64,000 nt of DNA from Arcuatula senhousia (taxonomy: Eukaryota; Mollusca; Bivalvia; Mytilida; Mytilidae), in NCBI GenBank assembly GCA_963971305.1, contig OZ020317.1, positions 19,486,001 through 19,550,000 of the forward strand, written 5' to 3'. Each line of letters starts with the position of its first letter. Positions within the stretch are counted from its first letter, which is position 1. Made by a program: the position numbers and the translations under genes. This document shows positions 22,184 to 33,229 of this stretch, in pieces. The notes under the pieces were generated by a model. It was not told the DNA's origin, ran no database searches, and worked only from the letters and a program-made list of their open reading frames with translations.

Positions 22184-23302
22184 ATGACGACAGAACCGGA
22201 ACAGGAAGTCACAGGAGGAATTTCTCCAAACCTTAGAATCATCCTAGCGGTAATTACAACGCTTCCGGTTCTAATCAACATATTCTACATAATAGTTTGC
22301 TTCACGACATTGAAGAAGAAATTCCACAACCTTGCGGTTCTGACATTATGCATTGGTGATAGCATCCTTTCTTTGTCTCTTACTATGTATTCATCTACGA
22401 AACTGATTACTCAAGTAGCAACGAGTGTGGCCTGGTGCAAGTTTCAAACGTTTGGTGTCTGCTACGGTTTGGTGATCACGTATTTAACAGTGCTTTCGAT
22501 CTGCGCAGAAAGATATGTCGTTGTAAAGAACTATAACGTTGGGGCGCTTCAGTTTTTTGAGCGATTCAAAATGGTAATCCTTGGTGGCTCTTGTGCCCTT
22601 GGGTTTCTATTTACATCTGAGTTAACATATTTTATACCACATGAACAAGTTATCAGTAAATGTACACTGCCGGATTTATATGGAGACTTTCTTCGGCTAT
22701 TTATAACATTCATTGTCATTGCCTTGACCAGTCTAATGGCTGGTATAATATACTTGTGCGTCGCCACCAGTCGACTTATATGGCATTACTTTTTCAAATC
22801 CAACGTCATTCACCCCTTCAATAAAAAACCGCGATCGCCAACTCGTTTGGAGCTCAAATACGTTACAATATATAAAAAGGAAAAATCTGAAATTGAAGTG
22901 ACCGACGAAGTAGAGGAAAAAATAAACGAAAATCGGGAAATGGCTAAGAAAATATCCCTCATTGTGCAGAAATGGAAACAGGAAAGAATGCAATTGTCTC
23001 CAGACAACAACGTCAAGTATCAAAAACCCAAACCAGTGAACAAAAGCATTACTCCGAATTCCTGGGAGAAACGTGCGTTTATAACTACGATTGTAATCGC
23101 TGCATCGACATTTTGTTTAACTGGTCCGTTCGTTCTGTCGTTTTGGCTGGATTGGTTATATGGAGCTCGGTACACGTCCCAAAAGGTGCGGTTGATATTG
23201 TTCATACCACTAGTCCTTAACAGTATGGCTAACCCTTTTATATACGCATGGCGTATACGGGAGATCAAGCAACGAATCATTGAAATATTCTGTTGTAAAT
23301 AA
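22184..23302 (+). CDS. Class A (rhodopsin-like) G-protein-coupled receptor, orphan
   Basis: An uninterrupted 372-codon exon with seven hydrophobic segments. TM1 is at about 18-43 with Asn32, TM2 at about 49-70 with Asp59 (the 2.50 aspartate), and TM3 at about 86-108 ending in ERY (109-111), the DRY equivalent. TM4 to TM7 follow. Cys85 and Cys160 can form the TM3-ECL2 disulfide. TM6 has CLTGPF (311-316) where CWxP is usual, and TM7 has NPFIY (350-354). The third intracellular loop is long and basic (about 200-295). The tail ends FCCK, with likely palmitoylated cysteines. It would sit in the plasma membrane and signal through G proteins; the ligand is unknown. The 5' side abuts a consensus acceptor, so the true N-terminus may come from the exon at 9366. 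Confidence 0.9.
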   Translation: MTTEPEQEVTGGISPNLRIILAVITTLPVLINIFYIIVCFTTLKKKFHNLAVLTLCIGDSILSLSLTMYSSTKLITQVATSVAWCKFQTFGVCYGLVITYLTVLSICAERYVVVKNYNVGALQFFERFKMVILGGSCALGFLFTSELTYFIPHEQVISKCTLPDLYGDFLRLFITFIVIALTSLMAGIIYLCVATSRLIWHYFFKSNVIHPFNKKPRSPTRLELKYVTIYKKEKSEIEVTDEVEEKINENREMAKKISLIVQKWKQERMQLSPDNNVKYQKPKPVNKSITPNSWEKRAFITTIVIAASTFCLTGPFVLSFWLDWLYGARYTSQKVRLILFIPLVLNSMANPFIYAWRIREIKQRIIEIFCCK

Positions 23303-23398
23303 GGGTGTTCCATTAGGGTGCTTTCTTTAGATCGCAAAAGTGATGTTAAAGACATAGCTGAAAAACCCAAGAACATTCCTTTATCCGTAGTTTAGTCA

Positions 23399-23404
23399 AT
23401 TAAA
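23399..23404 (+). terminator. Candidate polyadenylation signal of the GPCR gene
   Basis: ATTAAA lies about 100 bp after the stop codon, just before the tail array begins. An AATAAA at about 24399, after the array, is an alternative. Weak evidence. Confidence 0.3.
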
Positions 23405-23409
23405 GTCAC

Positions 23410-24395
23410 TTACTCACGAATGGCAGGTAACGGAAATCAAACAACAAATCGTAGAAATAATCTATTTTGAACAATATAGGGGTTCCAAAGGGGTACCCTT
23501 GAAAGACATCTACATATTGCACATACGGAAAATACGGACAATCAAACAACTGTACAGATATTCCAACAAGGTACCCTTACAGTACATGTACGCAGCACAC
23601 ATACGGGAGATCGAACAACACATGTACATCATGAAATTAACCTGTTGTTAACAATATATGGGTTCCAAAAGAGTACCCTTAAAAAACATCTACATATGAC
23701 TCATACGGAACATCAACCAACAAGTCATTGAAATGATATGTTGTGAACAATAGAGAGGTTTCAGTTGGGTATCCCAACAGTACATGTACGCCTGGCATGT
23801 ACGAGAAATCAATGAAATAATCTGTTGTAGACAACACGGGTGTCCAACAGCGTACCCCAATGCATGCCACATACGGGAAATTAAACAACAAATATGAAAA
23901 AATTCTGTTGTAGACAAAACAGGGTCCCAACAGTTCATCAACACATGGCATATACGGAAAACCAAACCAATCATCATGAAATTAACCTGTTGTAAACAAT
24001 ATATGGGTTCAAAAAGAGTACCCTTAAAATACATCTACATATGGCACATACGGAACATCAACAATGATATGTTGTGAACAATAGAGTGGTTTCAGTAGGG
24101 TATCCCAACAGTACATGTACGAGAAATCAATGAAATAATCTGTTGTAAACAACACGGGTGTCCAACAGCGTACCCCAATGCATGCCACATACGGGAAATT
24201 AAACAACAAATATGAAAAAATTCTGTTGTAGATAATACAGGGTCCCAACAGTACATCAACACATGGCATATACGGAAAACCAAAAAACAATCATAGAAAT
24301 ATTTTGTTGTAGACAATACAGGGGTTCCAACAGGGTACCATAACAGTACATCCACGCATGCCATGCGGGAAATAGAACAATTATTAATCAGGTCA
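23410..24395 (+). repeat. Tandem array of GPCR 3'-end copies, about 12 units
   Basis: Units of about 70-105 bp each resemble the receptor's last codons and what follows: '(c)atggcatatacggg.aatc', 'aacaacaaatca.tgaaat', '.ctgttgtaaacaatac' and '.ggggttccaacagggtacc'. The gene itself reads 'acgcatggcgtatacgggag' with 'ctgttgtaaataagggtgtt' over its stop. The stop-region motif recurs near 23465, 23642, 23738, 23822, 23905, 23986, 24069, 24140, 24223 and 24303. A block of four units repeats at 345 bp (23641 versus 23986). Minus-strand ORFs here are shadows of the repeat. Confidence 0.8.
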
Positions 24396-24551
24396 ATCAA
24401 TAAAAGGGCCCTAATTGGAAACGAATGGCGCAAGGGAATGAAAATTACAAAAAAAGTCCCAGGAAATCAGATACATCGATTCGAAGAAATATCCTCTCAA
24501 GGCAAATAAAGGGGCTCCGATAGAGAAACTTTTCTGTCACAGTCGTATTGC

Positions 24552-24750
24552 GGGTACATGGAAAATAAACTGTAGGCAGGACTCACTCAACATACACCCT
24601 CATTGAACGAGCGCCGCCAATTCACTCCGATTTTACTTTTCGAACTATTCGGGTACATGGAAAATAAACTGTAACAAGTAGGCAGGATTCACTCAACACA
24701 CACCCTCATTGAACGAGTGTCGCCTGGCCGTTCACCCCGATTGTACTTTA
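24552..24750. repeat. 99-bp tandem duplication
   Basis: 'gggtacatggaaaataaact', 'aggcaggactcactcaacat' and 'acaccctcattgaacgag' occur at about 24553 and again at about 24652, followed each time by a 'ttca(c)tccgatt.tactt' block. Confidence 0.75.
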
Positions 24751-24937
24751 AAAAAAGATTTACTTTAATGCAATGTAAATTTTCATTGACCCATAAATAT
24801 TGATACACAATTTAATGTTGTTTTTTTTATAAATTTCTATGATATGAATTGAAAAAAAAGTTTGACTTCTATTTCTTCCATGTTTTTTTCTTCGGAATAT
24901 ATATATTAAGGTCAACTCGCAATCTAAATAAGTTAGT

Positions 24938-25005
24938 ACTTTCAAGTACATATACGCAAGGCAGGTAGATGAAATCAAACAACAAATGATGAATCAAAAA
25001 GCATA
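24938..25005 (+). repeat. Isolated outlying unit of the GPCR 3'-end array
   Basis: 'agtacatatacgcaaggcag' followed by 'gatgaaatcaaacaacaaat' matches array units. It is separated from the main array by about 540 bp. Confidence 0.6.
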
Positions 25006-25012
25006 GTTTTTA

Positions 25013-25672
25013 GCTCACCTGGCCAAAGGCCATGTGAGCTTATGCCATTACTATGCGTCCGTCGTCGTCCGTTAACAATTTAAAAAATCTTCTTCTCTGA
25101 AACCACTGAACCAATTTAACTGAAACTTTGCAGGAATGACATATAACAAAATGAAAATGATTCGATAAAAGACAAAGCCGTTGTTACTAAAAATTGAACA
25201 TAGGAAAAAATCACTTAAAATGGCTTATTACTCAGCAACCATAACAGATAAAAAAAATCCGAAGGATCTTAAGCTCTTCAGAATCAAAAGCTCTACAAAA
25301 GTCTCCATTGGGTCGAAGTTTTCAGATGACCCCTTATAGAAGTTACAGCCCCTTAAAGGCGTAAATAGTGTTTTTGGCCTATAAAATGAAAACTTTTGCA
25401 GAAAGAGAAAAGCTATTGTTTTCTAAAATGTTCAGCTCATTTAGCTCTACAAAAGTCTCCATAAGGTCAAAGTTGTCAGATGACCCCTTATAGGGGTTAC
25501 AGCTCCTTAATAGTTGAATAATAGTGTTTTTTGTTTATTTAGAATGGAACTATTGCAGATAAAGAAAAGCTTTTTCTTGCTGAAACATTAAGCTCATTTA
25601 GCTATACAAAAGTCTTCATAGGGTTGACATGAGGACCAGGTGAGCGATTCAGACTCCGGGGAGCCTCTTGTT
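25013..25672 (+). repeat. Dispersed repeat family C, copy C4
   Basis: Same orientation and ends as C1: 'tagctcacctggccaaaggc' to 'ggggagcctcttgttg', including the 'ctcagcaaccataacagata' block. Non-coding. Confidence 0.8.
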
Positions 25673-25711
25673 GTGTTTTATTTCTGGTCTCATGACCCGT
25701 GACTTGATTAG

Positions 25712-25979
25712 TTATTTTAGTTAGTTATTGCTTTACTCCCGAGTAGTAGGATTTCGGCTATATCTGGGGGATGAATATGAAAGAGGTGATACAATGAAAA
25801 TGAAATGATGATGAAGTGGAGGAAATGGGGACACAAGGCCAATCAGGGAGGAGAGTTTTGACTGCCACTTGAAAAAGGAGTCATGGGTAGGGACAGGAAA
25901 TCTAGCTACCTGCATGGGGATCCTACAGGTCCTATCCTTACCGAGACCCGCAGCAGGGTTCTTTAACGTGCGAGGAACT
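25712..25979 (-). mobile_element. SINE-like family B, copy B3, truncated
   Basis: It carries the tail '(t)tagttagttattgctttac' through 'gttctttaacgtgcgaggaa' and then stops; the head half is missing. Confidence 0.75.
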
Positions 25980-26721
25980 CCGCGTGAGTCGTCAAGTTCC
26001 CACGTGCTGGTGAGTTTCATTGAGAAAAGAAACTTCATCACCGAAGTACTATTCGAAATCGTTGTTATAAATAAAAAAAACCAAAAGGAATGTAATTTAA
26101 TAATGACAAGTATCTGCATTGAATGCGTTTTATGAATATGTTTGCGTTTAAGCATGGATATATTTTTTTTACAAAAAAGGTTGCTCGAACATCTCAAAAA
26201 GACAAGACCACCTTCTTTTTCGATCGTTTTTAAAATAAACACACATTGAACGAATGTTGATTTGTATTTTTTGTAGCCTCTTAACTTTGAATTGTAATGA
26301 TCAAATGCATTCATCAATCAAATATCAGTTTATATCAATTTGTTAGTGATAATTTCAGATTTTGTCTCAAATTCTTGAAATCAAGAGTGAAATGGAAGCG
26401 TAAAGGCAAAACATAAAGTATGCATAGGTAGCGCTGAAAATAATTAAGAGTTTACATTTTGGGTAAAAATACATAAAATCTCTTATTTCTCATAACAGGT
26501 CATTCTAGGAATAAACCTAAAAATCACCCGAGGTAACTGAGCGTTTGTTAACTCTCTTCATGACTTTTTGGCATTAAGTTGTACACTATTTCATGGATTT
26601 TCCGAGTATGAAAGTCCTCGGTCATATTTTTAAAGCCTTGCCAGGTTACCCCCTCATTTCCCCTGTCTAAGCATCTGTCAGTTACAGTGTATATTTGAAA
26701 TTAGATTATTGTAGAAATAAC
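25980..26721. other. No gene or recognised repeat seen
   Basis: AT-rich; the minus-strand ORF running to 26317 mixes this with copy B3 and has no motif. Confidence 0.45.
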
Positions 26722-28640
26722 AACTCCGCGATGTTTTGGCCAAAGGACCAAAATATCGTGAGCCTAGAGCAATCAACTGGAACCATAATTTCAAAACAAT
26801 TATGGATTCAGTTGAAGACTATGCCAGAAAATGGGCCAAAAAAGAACATGAAAAAGAAAGCGACGTTCTTTCTGAGTGGGTAAAGTCTGTGAAGTCGTTG
26901 GTTTTGAAAAGGATTAACTCTTTGAAAGGCTCGATGAGCACCAAGGCAACATCTATTTTCAACAACCCCGATGTTGCGAAGACATTGTCCACCTTACTTG
27001 ACAAATATGTTGTCGTACCTGCTGATAAAGCGCCTAACAACATCATTTTCGTATGCAAAAGACACTATATTGATTGTTTAACAGCTGAATTAGGGGTTGG
27101 TTGTACTAGCAAAAGCACCACATATACAGCAACAACACTGTCAAAGGAGGAAATAATCAACAATCATAATTCTGTAATTTCTTCCTTTGGCATTTCTGTT
27201 GACAAAAAGAACAATGACGTTCCATCCTTGTATTGGATTCCAAAGTTACATAAAACTCCATACAAGCAACGATTAATTGCTGGGTCATCCAAATGTACAA
27301 CTAAGCCTCTTTCAGTTTTGTTAACATCAATATTGACGGCAATAAAATTAAGCCTTCAAAAGTATTTCGATTGTTGTTACTCTAGAAATGGCGTCAATCA
27401 AATGTGGATTCTCAAAAATTCTAAAGAACTGATGGAAAATCTCCATTCTAAGTCATTTTCATCATGTAATAGCATTAAAACGTTTGATTTCTCTACATTA
27501 TATACTTCAATTCCACATTCACAATTAAAATCTCGTTTGGCACAGCTGATTAAACGTAGCTTTATCAAAAAGAATGGAAAACGCAGGTACAAGTATTTGG
27601 TAGTCGGTTATAAAAAGACTTACTTTGTCATCCAAGAGTCTAGCAAGAAAAACAAATTTACAGAAGATCAAATAATAGAAATGCTCAACTTTCTAATCGA
27701 CAACATATTTGTACAGTTTGGTGGACGTGTTTTTCAGCAAACAATAGGTATCCCAATGGGCACAAATTGTGCACCATTGCTTGCCGATTTGTTTCTTCAT
27801 TCATATGAAGCAGACGTCTTACAATCACTTCTAGACAAAAAGGACCGCAAACTTGCTTTATCCTTCAATCTCACATTTCGTTATATTGATGATGTCCTTT
27901 CACTAAACAATCCTCGATTTGGTGACTATTTACATCTCATATATCCGAAGGAACTTGAGGTAAAGGACACTACAGATTCTAGGAGGTCTGCTTCATATTT
28001 GGATCTATTTCTCGAAATTGACACACAAGGAAGGCTTTGTACAAAGCTCTATGACAAACGTGATGACTTCAACTTTCCAATAGTTAACTTTCCCTTTCTG
28101 TGTAGCAACATTCCGTCCGCTCCAGCATATGGAGTTTACGTATCACAATTGATTCGTTATTCCAGAGCATGTGGGGAGTACAACGACTTCCTTGATAGAG
28201 CTACACAGCTGACAAGCAAATTGTTAACACAGGGGTACGTTGCTCCCAGGTTGTTGTCATCACTCAAGAAATTTTACGGACGACATCATGTGCTTGTATG
28301 CAAATACGGGATTTCTATCTCTCAGATGATCACAGATGTTGGTTTGACATAGAGTTTTGAAATGTCATCCTTTCCGGATTTGACCAACACTTAATCGATC
28401 TTTGGCAACGTGACGGGTGTGCTATAGCAAGCAGGAACTGCTTACTCTTCCGGAGCACCTGAGTTCACTCTTGTTTCGACTTGAGTTCGCGTTGCTGAAT
28501 GCGGTTTTGTTGTTATGTGTGTGTGTTTTATGTTGTTATGTGGTTTGTTTTGTTGTGATGATTTTTAGTCTGCCGGTTTTGTCTTTGACTTCACGGTTTT
28601 ATGATACTGATTACCCCTTTGGTACACCTTTGCTTCTTCC
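26722..28640 (+). mobile_element. Penelope-like element PLE-1, 5'-truncated, with an open RT frame
   Basis: The element begins abruptly inside the RT frame (homology with PLE-2 starts at about 26722) and ends at the shared 3' point 'tttgcttctt'. The 3' UTR (28353-28640) contains a (GT)n-rich stretch and the blocks reused in isolated tails elsewhere. A second, broken copy with high identity is at 33230-35196. Confidence 0.75.
26736..28352 (+). CDS. Reverse transcriptase of a Penelope-like element, 538 codons open
   Basis: RNA-dependent DNA polymerase of a retroelement. Numbering is from the TTG at 26736, which is not a real start because the frame is truncated upstream. PADK is at 95-98, WIPKLHK at 167-173, FDFSTLYT with catalytic Asp251 at 250-257, GIPMGTNCAP at 338-347 and YIDD at 383-386, followed by the thumb-like YDKRDDFNF region. 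The PADK and PK(L/I)HK blocks are typical of Penelope-like RTs. No GIY-YIG nuclease follows, so this may be an endonuclease-lacking lineage or a family whose nuclease lies elsewhere. The frame is uninterrupted and all catalytic residues are kept, unlike PLE-2 and copy 0. Without its N-terminus it is probably not autonomous. Confidence 0.8.
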   Translation: MAKGPKYREPRAINWNHNFKTIMDSVEDYARKWAKKEHEKESDVLSEWVKSVKSLVLKRINSLKGSMSTKATSIFNNPDVAKTLSTLLDKYVVVPADKAPNNIIFVCKRHYIDCLTAELGVGCTSKSTTYTATTLSKEEIINNHNSVISSFGISVDKKNNDVPSLYWIPKLHKTPYKQRLIAGSSKCTTKPLSVLLTSILTAIKLSLQKYFDCCYSRNGVNQMWILKNSKELMENLHSKSFSSCNSIKTFDFSTLYTSIPHSQLKSRLAQLIKRSFIKKNGKRRYKYLVVGYKKTYFVIQESSKKNKFTEDQIIEMLNFLIDNIFVQFGGRVFQQTIGIPMGTNCAPLLADLFLHSYEADVLQSLLDKKDRKLALSFNLTFRYIDDVLSLNNPRFGDYLHLIYPKELEVKDTTDSRRSASYLDLFLEIDTQGRLCTKLYDKRDDFNFPIVNFPFLCSNIPSAPAYGVYVSQLIRYSRACGEYNDFLDRATQLTSKLLTQGYVAPRLLSSLKKFYGRHHVLVCKYGISISQMITDVGLT

Positions 28641-28842
28641 ATCTAGTATCTAAGATTTTTAAAAAAAATTCTTGAATGAGTAAGACAAATATAGAAGGAT
28701 AGCTTTGTTAAACTGAAACTGTTATTGAATTTCACTAAAAAAAATCGTTTTCTCGTATTCTTTAAAAGTTCATTTTCTCGTATTCTTTAAAAGTAGTGAC
28801 TGTTATTTCCCCCTTTCGACGTGGAATACAAGTACAACTGTA

Positions 28843-29086
28843 AGGGACCGGCCATTTAACGTGAAGGGTTTGCTTTAGTAAAGAAAAAATATTTTGAAAT
28901 GATGTTGGATAAAAAAAAAAATGGCAACACATGCAAAGGAAAAAAATATCCTGAAGAATTTTTTTTTGCTATATAAAATAATGCTTACAACAATAAAAAA
29001 AATATTCTGTCATGATTCCTTCAAAAACTATTTCGGTCAAAAACAAAAAACCTACTTGCCTCTTTCAAGTTCAATGGTCGGTCCTT
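28843..29086. mobile_element. MITE of the 'agggaccgaccattt' family, copy 2
   Basis: Left 'agggaccggccatttaacgt' and right 'caatggtcggtcctt' are inverted ends matching 10021-10246. AT-rich 244-bp body, non-coding. Confidence 0.75.
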
Positions 29087-29185
29087 TATTGGTCAAAACA
29101 TAATAAAAACATAGGAAATCTAGCGATAACGAAGCACTTTTCGTTACGCAGTATTGTCGATAAGCGGCTTTCAAAATTTAAAGTG

Positions 29186-29475
29186 GTCATCCATGTGGAA
29201 AATATAGGTCACAGCAAACGTCTGAAGCATGCATTGTGCATAGCATCTCTAGGTACACATACCATACCAATGTCATTGATGTTGTACTTGTCAGTAAGAG
29301 GTAATTGACCTTAACCATTCTTCTGTAAGATGTCATCCATGCGGAAAATATAGGTCACAAACAGCATCCGAATCATGCATTGTGCTAAACATCACTAGGT
29401 GTACCTACCATACCAATATAGATGATGTGGCTTTTGTCAGTAAGCAGATATACATCTTAACCATTCTTCTGTAAG
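29186..29475. repeat. 146-bp tandem duplication
   Basis: 'gtcatccatg(t/c)ggaaaat' begins both units (29186 and 29332), and each ends 'ttaaccattcttctgtaag'. 'ccaccgac...' and (29477-29530) 'gacgcagacaccgacgccaa' follow. Confidence 0.75.
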
Positions 29476-29710
29476 TGGGTGCTAGGACGCAGACACCGAC
29501 GCCAACGTTTCACACCCCCTCATTTCGTGAGGTGAGCTTACATGGGACAGCCTTGTCACCTTGTACAGCAGTGCTCTTATAATAAGGTCAATAGAAACAT
29601 GGATATGTAATACAAAGTAGATTTATTCTCTTTATCGTTCTATTGGATCTTCAAGCTATGAAACATTTTGTCAATTTCACTATAAATGATGTCGCTCTCA
29701 GACAAAAATG

Positions 29711-30197
29711 GTCCCGTGCGGGGCCCGGGTGGCGAATAGGCCCGCAGCAGAGCCTAGCTTGTCGTAAGAGGCGACTAAGGGTCTTGGGATGTCGGGTCAG
29801 TGCTCAGCCCACAGAGTGACCAAGTGTGTACCCTAGGTGGCTGAATAGGGTAGCCCTCGTCCGCGGGGGTTGTCAGGTCTATAATACGGAAACCCTGACC
29901 GCCGACCATAGTGGGCCAACGTGTGTGGACAGTGCCACGCTTCATGCACGTAAAAGACCCCTTTGTGGACCGCCAAGTAGTGCACCACATAGGCTAAATT
30001 GTCCGCCCCTACCCACCTCTCCCATTTTCCTGTGGTTCTTCAAAATTTACTGTTCCCTTGTTTCCAACTCCACCCCCATATTTCATTTATCATCATCATT
30101 TCATGTTCATTTTGTCACCCTTTTCATGTTCATCGCCTGTAAATAACCTATATAGCGTTGCACGGGCGTAAAACACCAACTCACTCACTCACTCACC
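29711..30197 (+). mobile_element. SINE-like family A, copy A2, full length
   Basis: Flanked by the 10-bp duplication 'gacaaaaatg' (29701-29710 and 30198-30207). It starts 'gtcccgtgcggggcccgggt' and ends 'caactcactcactcactcac'. It is in the sense orientation, so the (CTCA)n tail is 3'. Confidence 0.88.
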
Positions 30198-30555
30198 GAC
30201 AAAAATGCATCGCCCAACACGTTGGGCTCGAAATACACTTATTGTTTAATAGTTTTTTTGTTCTTTTTTTCCTTCATTTTTGTTTCGATTTTGTTTTGTT
30301 TTGGTATCTAGTTTTTGCTGTTGCTGTTTAGTAGATGAGTGACATACAAACGTATTTATCATTGCTTCTATATTGACCTAGTTCAAGACAGAGGTCCGCA
30401 CAACGTTTTTGTAAATTCCTCCAACCATATAAATAGTGTGATCCGGGACACAAGAAATATCCAGAGGTCAAATGAAGACGCAGAGGTCACACAACCTAAG
30501 AGAATATTGTGTGTGTGACAGGTGCGTCAGTTGTTTCTGGGTTTTGATCACACAA

Positions 30556-30651
30556 TGCATCTTTGCTAGCCAAGGGTTACGATCCGCTATCTCTCATCTT
30601 CAATTGAAGATGAGAGATAGCGGATCGTAACCCTTGGCTAGCGAAGATGCA
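30556..30651. repeat. 96-bp near-perfect palindrome (48-bp arms, 1 mismatch)
   Basis: The arms meet at 30603/30604 inside 'caattg' with no spacer. From the centre outwards every base pairs ('ttgaagatgagagatagcgg' and so on) until one T/C mismatch near the ends, closing at 'tgcatc'/'gatgca'. Could extrude a cruciform or arise from an inverted duplication. Confidence 0.85.
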
Positions 30652-30714
30652 CACAATGAAATTAAGTACTCTTTAGAAAAGAAATAATGAGATGTGGAAT
30701 AAGTGTTCCTTTTG

Positions 30715-31035
30715 ATGTGTAACATTTGCAACAAATGGTTCGACAGAGGGTGAATTACAGGGGACATCTTTCGTCGCATCATGAAATAGTAAGAGAATGC
30801 TGCACCAAATGTAACACGAAATTCATTCATAAAAAGCCCGAAACATCACATGAGGTCTTAACATGGTGAAGCTGACGTAAATTTGCAGGATTTGTAGATG
30901 CTCATTGAGGTCGATGGATGCATTAAGAGAACATAAACAAGCGGGGCATGAGGGCCGCTTGTTTTCCTGCAAGTTTTGTCATAAAGCCTTCAAGTGGAGG
31001 ACGAGCTTGTTTAATAATGACAAGAAATCTACAGT
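30715..31035 (+). pseudogene. C2H2 zinc-finger pseudogene fragment
   Basis: Three finger-like pieces lie in three different frames. From 30715, CNICNKWFDR is followed by a stop. From about 30795, CTKCNTKFIHKK. From 30884, CRICRCSLRSMDALREHK runs into a further CKFCHKAFKW finger without stops. Each has the C-x2-C...F start of a C2H2 finger; the second of the last pair lacks a clear HxxxH end. Frameshifts and stops between them show decay. The parent is unknown. Just upstream lie the palindrome and an 'aataatgagatgtggaataagtg' motif also seen in repeat G. Confidence 0.65.
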
Positions 31036-31309
31036 GAAAATTTCAAGTTCAATTTAATTCATAAGAACTGTGATTATATAACAGCGGTTCGCACTGGTCT
31101 CAAGGGAAGCTAGCTCACGTTTCAAACGAAATAGAACACAAAATAAAGTTCCAAATGCAATATTGATAAAATACACATGGAATTAACTCCAAATAAAACA
31201 AAACAGTACAATTCTTAGAAAACAAGTGCGGTCACTACAAGTTTGTCTCGCCTGTCGGCACCATTAACAAAATCAACTACCTAAGCTTTCGTTACTTGAT
31301 ATAAACACA

Positions 31310-31800
31310 AAAATTTTCTGTTTATCCAATATCAGATGCCTACTTTCAAAGCAATTCATTGTCCACAAAAGTCTTACAAAAAAATTAAGGCCTGAAAAAA
31401 AACCTACGTTCACCGAGTCACTGGAGCATGAAAATCGGGTCAGGGTCACAGGGCATGGTAACAGTTTGGTAGACCATAACCTGAACTATCTGTATACCCA
31501 ATATCAGATGCCTAGCTATTATACTTTTCAAGCAATTCATCTTCCACAAAAGTCTTACAAAAAGTTTGCGGCCTGAAAAAAAAGACTTTTAACTTAAAAG
31601 TTCACAGAGTCACTGGAGCGTGAAAATGGGGTTAGGGTAACATGGCATGGTGACAGTTGCGTAAACCATAACCGCAACTGTCTTTATACCCAATATTAGA
31701 TGCCTAGCTATTATACTTTTCAAGCAATTCATCTTCCACAAAAGTCTTACAAAAAGGTTAAAGGCATGAAAAAAGTTCACAGAGTCATTGGAGCGTTTCT
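31310..31800. repeat. Tandem repeat of about 190 bp, about 2.6 copies
   Basis: 'cccaatatcagatgccta', 'aagcaattcat.ttccacaaa', 'agtcttacaaaaa' and 'agagtcactggagcgtgaaa' recur in order starting near 31325, 31500 and 31690. Confidence 0.75.
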
Positions 31801-33229
31801 AATAAACTATATGATGTTCCTAATGTATTTTCAGCAATTCCTTCTGGTCGGTTAATTCGGATATTTTTAAAAATTTTCTTCCTCTAGCATGTTTACGTAG
31901 CAATGAATTTTAAAAAAAGCATTCACATTTGCAATGATCAATTTAGTGTTAGGAGTTCATTATGTTTCATTTGTTCATAACTAGCCTGTTTTATGTTTCA
32001 TTGCACTTTTCAAATTCATTATATCTTTTAAGGTGTGAGCTACCCATTAAAAATTAAGTTTTATAAGATAAAACGTTTTATGCGAACAAAACATCCCCTG
32101 TGTGGAACCTCGTTACATGTAAATGATCACATGACCAAGATAATGAATATTCATAAAACATGAGAAGCTGGGTAGAGCAAACTGCAGAATGTGGTTTACA
32201 ATATTGTACAAGATAGGTATTATTTTCTGGTGGCTGTGGTTTGGAAGCATAAATATGAATTTTGGAGCTACATTTTGTGCCTGTTCAATACACCAGACGC
32301 TTAATTCCCGTTCAAGTCTTAAACTTTGGTCACAGAGCATAACGAAGAAACACACAAAAAAGACACAAAATCAACTGAACAAAAATTACGTGATAAAATT
32401 ATTTATTTATATTGATCATTCATAGATACTTCTATAGGTCCCTAACGAGATTCGTTGTATGTAATTCACTTTTGACAGCTGTTTTGCTTGCTGATGTCAC
32501 TTAATATGGAAGGAAACCTTAAGAATAAGGAAATGTGCCATTTCAGACGAGAGAAAAAGAAGAAATAAAAGTCAACCGAGGAAGTGAAAAGAATGTAAAT
32601 TGAATACATTTTTCTCGGTGCAGTCGTAAACCTTTCAACAAACAACGACTTTTAGAACTTCGATAAATATGGTACATGTGGACTTTACTTTTTACAATAA
32701 CAATGATTTAGTTCAGAATGACGTTCATAGACTTACATTTAAGGCTAAGACATTATAGTTACCCTGGCAAAATTCATAATTATGTCATGCTATATTTCTA
32801 TATGAGACAGGCATATCTGTTTGAGGGACTTAAGTGACAATCAAGAAAATCAAAAAAACATTTTTTTTTTATATTAATCACTGTACTTGGTCAAAAGAAT
32901 TTGTTTCTTTTGTCTTTTGCATCTACTGTCTAATCCATAGTGAGAACATGTCTGGTGACCCACAACGTATCTCGGTGGGCGTCTAGCTAGTAACCCCAGT
33001 CTAGTTTCATCGCGTTTCCATGATATTTTATATCGAACTATAGAACACACTTTGTTTAGATAGGGTCACAAGCTAGGCCAAATACCCATGCTTGTAGTTG
33101 AAGTAACTTTCCAGTGATTTTTGATGTCTGCCGTATTTGCTTTGGTCGCGTGAGCCTTGACTAAGAACTTGAATAAAATAATTCTAAATCTTTTGTATTA
33201 CATTGTTTAGTCGTTAAAACATGTTCTTA
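31801..33229. other. No gene seen
   Basis: AT-rich, short ORFs only (for example 32113-32355 minus), without motifs. The part after about 33160 may belong to the N-terminal coding region of PLE-2. Confidence 0.45.

Noticed and set aside
23679..24433. Minus-strand ORFs of 88-114 codons over the GPCR tail array
   Set aside because: They are reverse-strand shadows of the repeat units, which descend from a + strand coding end.
25733..26317. 194-codon minus-strand ORF
   Set aside because: Half lies in SINE-like copy B3 and half in featureless AT-rich DNA; no domain.
32113..32355. 80-codon minus-strand ORF
   Set aside because: No recognised motif, low complexity and no splice or start context; left as unannotated.
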